From contig JANJUO010000145.1 of assembly GCA_024710535.1 (NCBI GenBank), positions 1 through 5,409 of the forward strand: a stretch of DNA of 5,409 nt. Direction: 5' to 3'. The notes under the pieces are model-generated. The model was not told the origin of the DNA. It worked only from the letters and a program-made list of their open reading frames with translations, and searched no databases. The translations under genes were made by a program, and so were the position numbers. Shown here piece by piece: positions 1-5,409 of the stretch (the first letter of the stretch is position 1; every line of letters begins with the position of its first letter). The DNA is from a bacterium. GTDB taxonomy: Bacteria; Bacteroidota; Ignavibacteria; Kapaibacteriales; UBA2268.

Positions 1-1027
1 GATAGGATTTTGAATATTGGAAATTATTCCATTTATTTTCTGAATAATTATCATTACCTGAGCCGTCAATAAATGTTCCAAGCATACTCCAGTTTCGTCT
101 AAAATCAGAGTATCCGAGCGTATTTTTTAGATTTTTGACTGAATAAGTATCGTCTCCTGCTCTATCAAAAAGCAGAGATAAACCATTTGCATTGCCGGCA
201 CCCATTGATAATTCTTCGGCAACATATTTATCATTTCCATTCAAATCGAATAGTACACCAAATGCAAAATCATGACCGCTACCTTGAGAAACAGATTTTG
301 AAATATAATTATCATTGCCATTCAGATCGCTCAATGAACCAAATGAATAATGAACTCCCGCACCTTGAGCATATTGATTTGCGATATAAGTATCATCACC
401 ATTTTGGTCATAAAGCCCGCCAATACCAAACCAATATGAGCTTCCTTGACCATACATATCAGAAATATAAACATCATTGCCACTGCCATCAGCCAAAATT
501 CCAATGCCACCGGATGCAACAGGTCTATAGCCCATAGCCGAACCTTGACAAAAACTTAGTTTGCGGTCATCCGATCTGATATTGTCTGCAATTGTACTTG
601 TGGAGAAATATGAGTCATTTCCTTCTGCATCTGCTAATGCTCCAAAACCTCTTACGAAGCCAAAACCTTGCGATAAAGTTTGACAATTATAAATATCATC
701 ACCATTTTTATCAATCAGCAAACCAATACCATAAGCGCCTGCGCCCTGAGATAGATTTCTACTTTTATAATAATCATTGCCATTAAAATCGTGCAAAACT
801 GCAAATCCAAGAATGGATCCGCCCAATGAAACATTTCCACCATTATATTTATCGTCACCATTCAAATCAAAAACGATATTAATACTTTTATAAGAGCCTG
901 CAATTGAATAATCCCCTCCAATATAATTATCATTTCCATCGAAATCAATGATTAATCTAACCGGATAAAACTTTGCCTCATCTTTTTTGTAATCAGGCAA
1001 AATATATGTATCATTGCCACCAATATC
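1..1027 (-). repeat. Tandem coding repeats, 78-81 bp unit, 12 copies
   Basis: This is the repeat block of the exported protein, at residues 279-620. Spacings between successive repeat starts are 27, 26, 26, 26, 27, 47, 27, 27, 27, 27 and 33 residues. Positions 1 (Asp), 4 (Gly), 6 (Asp) and 8 (Tyr) are identical in all twelve copies, and position 5 is only Asn or Asp. The units are degenerate at the DNA level, where the plus strand shows recurring TATCATTGCCATT-like or TATCATCACCATT-like strings. Protein-level constraint therefore outlasts the DNA identity, which points to old duplications under selection rather than a recent satellite. The block continues to the window edge and may have more copies beyond it. 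Confidence 0.9.
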
Positions 1028-1861
1028 CAAAATGAAAATAAAATTTCCTTTATAAATATTATCTTCCTTGCCACCAATAGCAATTTTACCATAATCAGTT
1101 TCAATCACGATAGATTTTATGCTATCCATCAACATTTTATTTATGTTTAGATTATCTTTGATTTTGGAATATACTTCTTTGTAAAGCGAAACCCCCATTT
1201 CATATAATTTGGTGCTTTCGATGATATTCAAATGAGTAAAGAAATCTTTTGATTTATCAAAAAAAGCAAGCTCTTTTTGTTTGTGTTCGAAAACATTGAC
1301 TTCTTCGGAAAAATTATCGAAAAATATAAGCGAATCAGCATATTTAAATAAGGTATTTGACCGAGAATCATCTCTATACAATACATCGCTTTCGAGAATT
1401 GTAGCAGTTTGAATTAATACTGGAACATAATCTCTAATTACCAAACTTGCAATAAATCCAGCAAGCGAATCAATTTTTGTGTTCAAATGATTATTGATGT
1501 AATTAATGGGATAATTATCATCATATTTGAACAACTTGAATTGAGAAAGTTCCAAATCTGCGATAATCTTAGTAATTAATTTGTCCATAAATTCTGGTTC
1601 CATTCCAATCAAAGATTTAGAATACGACTCCACAAAATCCACAGTTAAAAAAGGTTTTTCGAAGCATCTTTTCACGATTTGCAATCTATGAATATCATCT
1701 TCGACCACATCGGGTGGAATCCAGAAATCAGAATATCTCAAATTCATCAAATTTAATGCAGAATCAATCAATTTATTTGTATTAAATGGATATTTATTTT
1801 GAGAATAAGTAGAATTTATTCCAAGAATTAATAAGATTATCAAAAGTACACATTTTTTCAT
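1..1861 (-). CDS. Exported protein with at least 12 D-x-x-G-[N/D]-D-x-Y repeats (3' end outside window)
   Basis: Translating the minus strand from the ATG at 1861-1859 gives 620 codons with no stop; the frame is still open at the left edge. Residues 1-21 form a signal peptide: Met-Lys-Lys, a Leu/Ile-rich core, then a Thr-Tyr-Ser-Gln end suggesting cleavage near residue 21. Cys4 is too early to be a lipobox. Residues about 22-260 are non-repetitive, rich in Lys, Asp, Phe and Ile, look mainly helical, and match nothing I recognise. A half repeat (GGKEDNIY, 263-270) leads into twelve repeats starting at D279, 306, 332, 358, 384, 411, 458, 485, 512, 539, 566 and 599. The second half of most units carries Gln-Gly-x-Gly and a hydrophobic G-x-x-L-x ending. 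The Asp-rich turns resemble calcium-binding loops of RTX or FG-GAP proteins, but the period differs, so metal binding is inference. The start lies 3 bases after the phosphodiesterase stop, with a good ribosome site inside that gene, so the two are probably translated together. The function is unknown; an extracellular structural or binding role is plausible. Confidence 0.9.
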   Translation of the reverse strand, partial: MKKCVLLIILLILGINSTYSQNKYPFNTNKLIDSALNLMNLRYSDFWIPPDVVEDDIHRLQIVKRCFEKPFLTVDFVESYSKSLIGMEPEFMDKLITKIIADLELSQFKLFKYDDNYPINYINNHLNTKIDSLAGFIASLVIRDYVPVLIQTATILESDVLYRDDSRSNTLFKYADSLIFFDNFSEEVNVFEHKQKELAFFDKSKDFFTHLNIIESTKLYEMGVSLYKEVYSKIKDNLNINKMLMDSIKSIVIETDYGKIAIGGKEDNIYKGNFIFILDIGGNDTYILPDYKKDEAKFYPVRLIIDFDGNDNYIGGDYSIAGSYKSINIVFDLNGDDKYNGGNVSLGGSILGFAVLHDFNGNDYYKSRNLSQGAGAYGIGLLIDKNGDDIYNCQTLSQGFGFVRGFGALADAEGNDSYFSTSTIADNIRSDDRKLSFCQGSAMGYRPVASGGIGILADGSGNDVYISDMYGQGSSYWFGIGGLYDQNGDDTYIANQYAQGAGVHYSFGSLSDLNGNDNYISKSVSQGSGHDFAFGVLFDLNGNDKYVAEELSMGAGNANGLSLLFDRAGDDTYSVKNLKNTLGYSDFRRNWSMLGTFIDGSGNDNYSENKWNNFQYSKSY

Positions 1862-1864
1862 TTT

Positions 1865-3061
1865 TTATTCACCTTTCAAAATAAAATCAATTCTTTCAAT
1901 TTTGCCATCAATATTTTTTTTTGGGCTAATATTGAGCAATTTGCATAATAGGGGATATATATCAATATTGTATAAAGTGGAGCATTTAAAACCCTTTTTG
2001 AAATCTGGACCTTTTGCAATAAAAATTCCATGCATATCCATATATTCATTATCATAACCATGATTTGCTTTATGGATATATTCTTGCTTTTCGTTGACAA
2101 AAAAATATCCTAATTCAGCAATCAAAAAAATATTACTCACAAAAGGATGTCCGGCAAGATTGAACCGCTCCGGAATTTGATTTTTTTTGTAAACTTTGAA
2201 ATTTTTTTCTTTAGATTTTAAAATATTGAAAATACTATCTACTTTTCCAATTTGTGCCTGAATAAAAGCGTAAGAAGTTAAATTATTGATATAAATCTTG
2301 GAAAGATCAATCATTTGGCTCAAATCAATTTCAGGATTTTCAATCAAATCTGTCATCCCATGATCAGATAAAATAATCAAATTAGTATTATCTTTTTGAT
2401 TTATTACATTAAGTTGTGAATCTAAATATATAATCAAAGAATCAAGCAATTTCAAACTTCGCTTTATTTCGTAGGAATCTACTCCATATTTATGTCCCTT
2501 GGAATCAGTTTCATCAAAATACAAAGAAATAAATTTTGGTTTGAGTGAATCTGGGAGTTTTAGCCAATTAATAACTCCATCTATGCGAGCTTTGTAATCA
2601 CGATTATGTTCATACTTCTCAAAATAGGTAGGACGCCTATAGTCAATAGTAATCTCAGAGCCGGGCCAAAAATAACAAGCAGTAATTATACCATTTCTAT
2701 TTGCAGTTTCCCAAATAAATTCACCATTATACCATTTGGATTCTCTTACGCTAACAGTTGCGATATTAAACTTCTCGAATGTATTTAAGTCAACAAAATT
2801 ATTGGCAATTATACCATGATTTTCTGGATTTAATCCTGTCATAATCGAAATATGATTTGGAAAAGTAGAGCTGGGATAAACAGGTTTCAATGATAAAGCA
2901 CGAATACCTTCTTTGGAAATGGAGTCGAGTTTTGGAGTGAGATTTCGGTTTAAATAGTCCCATCTAAAACCATCAAAAGAAATAACAATTGTTGTATTCT
3001 CTTTTGATATAAGAATATATGAAATTAAAAAAAAACAAAATATTCTTGCAAATAAACGCAT
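1865..3061 (-). CDS. Exported type I phosphodiesterase / nucleotide pyrophosphatase (NPP family)
   Basis: This 398-residue protein belongs to the NPP branch of the alkaline phosphatase superfamily, two-zinc enzymes that hydrolyse phosphodiester or pyrophosphate bonds of nucleotides or lipids. Residues 1-19 are a hydrophobic export signal with no lipobox, so it should act in the periplasm or outside the cell. All family landmarks are visible in order: metal ligand D30 in SFDGFRWD, nucleophile T66 in STFPNH followed by the MTGLNPENHG stretch, ligands D186 and H190 in ETDSKGHKYG, D233 and H234 in SDHGM, and H334 in NHGYDN followed by MHGIFIAKGPDF. The C-terminus (YPLLCKLLNISP-like) also matches bacterial NPPs. 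It is compact but within the bacterial range, with no extra domain. The substrate cannot be read from the sequence. The ATG at 3061 has a strong GGAGG site and lies 19 bases after the ribF stop. The next gene, an exported repeat protein, begins 3 bases after its TAA, so the two may work together outside the membrane. Confidence 0.92.
   Translation of the reverse strand: MRLFARIFCFFLISYILISKENTTIVISFDGFRWDYLNRNLTPKLDSISKEGIRALSLKPVYPSSTFPNHISIMTGLNPENHGIIANNFVDLNTFEKFNIATVSVRESKWYNGEFIWETANRNGIITACYFWPGSEITIDYRRPTYFEKYEHNRDYKARIDGVINWLKLPDSLKPKFISLYFDETDSKGHKYGVDSYEIKRSLKLLDSLIIYLDSQLNVINQKDNTNLIILSDHGMTDLIENPEIDLSQMIDLSKIYINNLTSYAFIQAQIGKVDSIFNILKSKEKNFKVYKKNQIPERFNLAGHPFVSNIFLIAELGYFFVNEKQEYIHKANHGYDNEYMDMHGIFIAKGPDFKKGFKCSTLYNIDIYPLLCKLLNISPKKNIDGKIERIDFILKGE
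1869..1876 (-). promoter_or_regulatory. Ribosome binding site of the repeat protein
   Basis: The minus strand reads AAAGGTGA, seven bases before the ATG at 1861. The site lies inside the last codons of the phosphodiesterase gene, whose TAA stop is at 1867-1865. Ribosomes finishing the upstream gene end within reach of this start, which supports translational coupling and this choice of start codon. Confidence 0.7.
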
Positions 3062-3065
3062 TTCC

Positions 3066-3070
3066 CCTCC
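3066..3070 (-). promoter_or_regulatory. Strong Shine-Dalgarno site of the phosphodiesterase
   Basis: GGAGG, extended to GGAGGGG, sits four bases before the ATG at 3061, in the 19-base gap after ribF. It is the best ribosome site in the window and fixes the start of the phosphodiesterase. No promoter is recognisable in this short gap, so the gene is probably read through from ribF. Confidence 0.75.
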
Positions 3071-3080
3071 GAAAATAAAT

Positions 3081-4016
3081 TTACAAGTTACTAATCAATC
3101 TTAAGCATTCTGTCTTATCTTTGCCAATTTGCTCAACCAATTTATCAATACCCGCAAATTTTACTTCTTTTCTAATAAAATGATGAAAAGAAACAGTTAA
3201 ATATTTATCATACAAATCCATATCCAAATCGAAATAATTCACTTCAAGAGTTGGAGTTGTATCTTCAGTTAAAGTTGGACGCAATCCAACATTAGCCATA
3301 CCAAAATATGATATACCATTTATCTCAGAACTAACCAAATAAACACCATTACCCGGCATTAATTTGTATTTATCTTCAGGAAATATATTTGCAGTAGGGT
3401 AGCCCAATGTGGCGGCTCTGCCTTGACCATGCATAACTTTTCCTTGAAGAAAATAATCATAACCAAGCATTTCGTTTGCAATTCCAATTTCAGAATTGTG
3501 AATGGAATTTCTAATTTTTGTACTTGAAATAATAATATCTCCATCGCTAAAAGGGGATAGCTTTTTTACTTCGAAGTCAAGTTCGATAGATAATTTGTTT
3601 AATAAATCGCAATTCCCTTCACGATTTTTACCGAAAAGATGGTCATAACCAATGAGAATTTTCTTGAATCCAACTTTTTCGAATAAATAATTTCGAATAA
3701 ATGATTCTGGTGTTGTCAATGAAAATTGATATGAAAATGGAATTATAAATATGTTTTCCAATCCGAATTTTTCGAATAAAACCAACCTTTCTTTTATTGA
3801 AGTGAGCAATTTCGATGGTTCTCTATCTGTTCTCAAAACAGCTTGTGGATGAGGATGTAGCGTAATCAAAACAGGTCGTAAACCTTCCTTTTTGGCAACG
3901 GCAAGTAATTCATTAATAATTGATTGATGTCCCAAATGTACACCATCAAAAGTGCCAACTGTTAGAACTGAATCTCTGTTGTATTCAACATTTTCAAAAG
4001 AATCAAATATTTTCAT
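3081..4016 (-). CDS. ribF: Bifunctional riboflavin kinase / FAD synthetase RibF
   Basis: This 311-residue cytoplasmic enzyme phosphorylates riboflavin to FMN and then adenylates FMN to FAD. The N-terminal FMN adenylyltransferase domain (about 1-185) shows the nucleotidyltransferase motif TVGTFDGVHLGH (19-30), the LHPHP stretch (53-57), GYDHLFGKNREG (123-134) and SSTKIR (164-169). The C-terminal riboflavin kinase domain (about 186-311) shows GYPTANI (205-211) for ATP/Mg binding, PGNGVY, the NVGLRPT motif (242-248) and the likely catalytic E258 in LEVNYFD. Length and domain order are the usual ones for a complete bacterial RibF. Its ATG lies inside the end of truB, with a 14-base overlap. The leader before it is AT-rich with no clear Shine-Dalgarno sequence, so expression probably depends on coupling to truB. 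The gene ends in TAA, 19 bases before the phosphodiesterase. Confidence 0.97.
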   Translation of the reverse strand: MKIFDSFENVEYNRDSVLTVGTFDGVHLGHQSIINELLAVAKKEGLRPVLITLHPHPQAVLRTDREPSKLLTSIKERLVLFEKFGLENIFIIPFSYQFSLTTPESFIRNYLFEKVGFKKILIGYDHLFGKNREGNCDLLNKLSIELDFEVKKLSPFSDGDIIISSTKIRNSIHNSEIGIANEMLGYDYFLQGKVMHGQGRAATLGYPTANIFPEDKYKLMPGNGVYLVSSEINGISYFGMANVGLRPTLTEDTTPTLEVNYFDLDMDLYDKYLTVSFHHFIRKEVKFAGIDKLVEQIGKDKTECLRLISNL

Positions 4017-4722
4017 TTTTTTGGATAATTTCGATTAATTGATTAATGGTTAAAGCATTTTCAACGTTATAATCACCAATTGATGTACGCCTTAATGATT
4101 TTAAATATGCACCACAGCCCAAAATCTGCCCCAAATCTCTTGCAATTGCTCTAATGTATGTACCTTTGGAGCATTCAATTCTAAAACTAATTACATTAGA
4201 ATCATAATTAATAATTTCAAAGGAATAAACTTCAACTTGGGTTGGATTTGCCTCGAATTCAATATTTTTTCTGGCAAGAACATATTGTCTTTGTCCATTG
4301 ATTTTTCTGGCTGAGAATTTTGGGGGAATTTGTGTAATACTGCCTATGAAATTTTGTTTAGCATTCAGAATATCATCAATATTTATATTGACTTCGCAAA
4401 TATTTTCTTCATCTGCCTCGCTATCATCAGTTTTTGTAGTTGCACCAAGTTTGATTTCACCGGTATAAACTTTTTTCTGTTCTTGAAAAGTATTTATAGT
4501 TTTTGTAAATTTTCCCGTACAAACAATTAGCAAACCACTTGCAAGCGGATCTAAAGTTCCGGCATGACCAATTTTTTTCATTTTGATAATATTGCGCATT
4601 TTGGCAACAACATCAAATGAGGTCCAACTTAAAGATTTATCTATTAAAAATATTGCACCATTAGATTGAATACTCTTCAGAAATACATCATCAATGATAT
4701 TTATTTTATTATCAATCAGCAT
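4003..4722 (-). CDS. truB: tRNA pseudouridine(55) synthase TruB
   Basis: TruB converts U55 in the T-loop of most tRNAs to pseudouridine and also helps tRNA folding. With the ATG at 4722 the protein has 239 residues. The catalytic motif GHAGTLDPLASG is at 52-63, with the nucleophile D58. Other family blocks are KKVYTGEIKLGATTKTDD, PPKFSARKINGQRQY, and ECSKGTYIRAIARDLG followed by LKSLRRTSIGDY. It is shorter than E. coli TruB because the C-terminal PUA-like domain is essentially missing, as is common in short bacterial TruBs. A GTG at 4734 would add four residues. I prefer the ATG because the sequence AGGTG around that GTG sits nine bases upstream as a ribosome site. The start overlaps the rbfA end by 11 bases and the TGA stop lies inside ribF, so translation is probably coupled on both sides. 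Confidence 0.96.
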   Translation of the reverse strand: MLIDNKINIIDDVFLKSIQSNGAIFLIDKSLSWTSFDVVAKMRNIIKMKKIGHAGTLDPLASGLLIVCTGKFTKTINTFQEQKKVYTGEIKLGATTKTDDSEADEENICEVNINIDDILNAKQNFIGSITQIPPKFSARKINGQRQYVLARKNIEFEANPTQVEVYSFEIINYDSNVISFRIECSKGTYIRAIARDLGQILGCGAYLKSLRRTSIGDYNVENALTINQLIEIIQKNENI

Positions 4723-5098
4723 CTTGATTAGCACCTGACAATTTCTTTAAATCATCATCAGCTTTTTTTACATTATCTAATAACTTCTGAATACTATCAA
4801 TTTGGTCAAGAGTATCATCAAGAAAAAATTTTAGTTCCGGCATAAATCTTGTTTGCAATTCTTTAGACAATATTTTTTTTAATTCATATTGCCTTTCTTC
4901 AATCTTTTGCAAGAATTCGCCGGGACCAATCTTATTTGCGTATAAACTCATATAAATTTTCGCATAATGCAAATCAGGGGAGACCCTAACAGCAGTAACA
5001 GTAGCTAATCCTGCAGACATTTCCAAAGCCATTGTTGAAATCGGCTGAGAAACACACCTTTTGATAACACTTGCAACTTTTTCCGCTCTTAAAGACAT
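4712..5098 (-). CDS. rbfA: 30S ribosome-binding factor RbfA
   Basis: RbfA is a small KH-fold protein that binds the immature 30S subunit and helps mature the 5' end of 16S rRNA; it matters most in the cold. The 128-residue length is normal. Visible family features are the N-terminal helix MSLRAEKVASVIKR, the central strand block VTAVRVSPDLHYAKIYMS (about residues 34-51), and the C-terminal signature with R-x-MPELKFFLDD and a hydrophobic I-x-x-LL helix. A polar Asp/Lys-rich tail of about 20 residues closes the protein. The ATG at 5098 is preceded by AAGGTG at a five-base spacing. The gene starts 12 bases after the infB stop and its end overlaps truB. Confidence 0.95.
   Translation of the reverse strand: MSLRAEKVASVIKRCVSQPISTMALEMSAGLATVTAVRVSPDLHYAKIYMSLYANKIGPGEFLQKIEERQYELKKILSKELQTRFMPELKFFLDDTLDQIDSIQKLLDNVKKADDDLKKLSGANQDAD
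4732..4736 (-). promoter_or_regulatory. Ribosome binding site deciding the truB start
   Basis: AGGTG lies nine bases before the ATG at 4722 and inside the last codons of rbfA. It contains the in-frame GTG at 4734, which would otherwise be a candidate start. Reading it as the ribosome site explains both and favours the 239-residue TruB. Confidence 0.55.
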
Positions 5099-5103
5099 CC
5101 AAA

Positions 5104-5109
5104 CACCTT
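5104..5109 (-). promoter_or_regulatory. Ribosome binding site of rbfA
   Basis: AAGGTG stands five bases before the rbfA ATG at 5098, in the 12-base gap after the infB stop. The same AGGTG core recurs before truB and the repeat protein, which suggests this is the preferred site in this genome. Confidence 0.65.
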
Positions 5110-5110
5110 A

Positions 5111-5409
5111 TTATTTAAGTTTACGTTTAATTTCATTAATTTTGAATCCTTCAATAATATCACCTTCTTCGATATCATTAAAGTTATTAATGCCAATACC
5201 ACATTCGTATCCTTGCTCAACTTCACGAACGTCGTCTTTGTTACGTTTCAAAGTTGATAATTCGCCTTCAAAAACTTTGAAACCGTTTCTCATAACTCTG
5301 ATTTTGTCATTTCTTGTGATTTTTCCACTTAGAACATAACAACCGGCAATATTTCCCGATTTACTGATTCTGAATACTTTTCTGATTTCTACAGTTGAAG
5401 TAATTTCTT
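5111..5409 (-). CDS. infB: Translation initiation factor IF-2, C-terminal part (5' end outside window)
   Basis: IF-2 is the GTPase that brings formyl-Met-tRNA to the 30S subunit and promotes subunit joining. The last 98 residues are visible, from the window edge to a TAA stop at 5113-5111. They cover the end of the protein, including the C2 domain that holds the formyl-Met end of the initiator tRNA. Recognisable IF-2 blocks are VFRISKSGNIAGCYV, GKITRNDKIRVMRNG, VFEGELSTLKRNKDDV and GYECGIGINNFNDIEEGD. The ending in EIKRKLK matches the usual C-terminus. The G domain and N-terminal region lie outside the window. rbfA follows after 12 bases, the common bacterial order. Confidence 0.97.
   Translation of the reverse strand, partial: EITSTVEIRKVFRISKSGNIAGCYVLSGKITRNDKIRVMRNGFKVFEGELSTLKRNKDDVREVEQGYECGIGINNFNDIEEGDIIEGFKINEIKRKLK

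Noticed and set aside
187..786. Two plus-strand open frames (187-537 and 592-786) coding for His-rich peptides
   Set aside because: They lie opposite the repeat block. Their His/Tyr/Asn-rich periodic content is the antisense reading of the repeated Asn-Asp-Tyr motif, and they have no ribosome site or family match.
1..1027. CRISPR array or non-coding satellite suggested by regularly spaced similar strings
   Set aside because: The similarity is strongest at the protein level, the spacing is always a multiple of three, and the units are contiguous coding repeats with no constant repeat separated by unique spacers.
1914..3035. Homopolymer runs of 8-9 A or T in the phosphodiesterase gene (1914-1922, 2181-2188, 3027-3035) as possible phase-variation sites
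   Set aside because: A similar run of 8 occurs in the housekeeping gene rbfA (4873-4880), so AT-rich composition explains them; the frame is intact at each.
3062..3080. A terminator or promoter between ribF and the phosphodiesterase
   Set aside because: The 19-base gap has no inverted repeat with a T-run and no recognisable promoter; most of it is the ribosome site.
5061..5339. Plus-strand open frame of 92 codons over the infB-rbfA junction
   Set aside because: It is antisense to two well-identified genes, and its Ser/Leu-rich translation is typical of a shadow frame.

Overview
The window is AT-rich and fully packed with genes, all reading leftward on the minus strand. Read in transcription order (right to left), it holds the end of infB, then rbfA, truB and ribF, then two genes for exported proteins: a phosphodiesterase/nucleotide pyrophosphatase of the NPP family and a large repeat protein that runs off the left edge. 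No intergenic gap exceeds 19 bases and several genes overlap, so this looks like one transcription unit or its downstream part.

The right half (about 3081-5409) is a classic bacterial translation cluster. IF-2 positions initiator tRNA, RbfA matures the 30S subunit, TruB makes pseudouridine 55 in tRNA, and RibF makes FMN and FAD. In many bacteria rpsO follows ribF; here it does not.

The left half (1-3061) is the accessory part. The phosphodiesterase has an N-terminal hydrophobic export signal and every recognisable metal and nucleophile position of the NPP fold. Three bases after its stop codon begins a second signal-peptide protein. It has a non-repetitive N-terminal region of about 260 residues, followed by at least twelve repeats of 26-27 residues. 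Each repeat starts with an invariant D-x-x-G-[N/D]-D-x-Y motif. This reading frame stays open for 620 codons to the edge of the window and its end is not visible. It is the most unusual thing here: a probable metal-binding, surface or secreted solenoid of a kind I cannot assign to a named family.

Organism: low GC, signal peptides ending in Ser-Gln-like sites, mixed use of AGGTG-like ribosome sites and AT-rich leaders, and the infB-rbfA-truB-ribF order together suggest the Bacteroidota/Chlorobi/Ignavibacteria side of the FCB group. This is inference and only moderately certain. The plus strand contains no convincing gene, and I see no RNA gene, mobile element, CRISPR array or terminator. No stretch over 300 bases lacks a gene.
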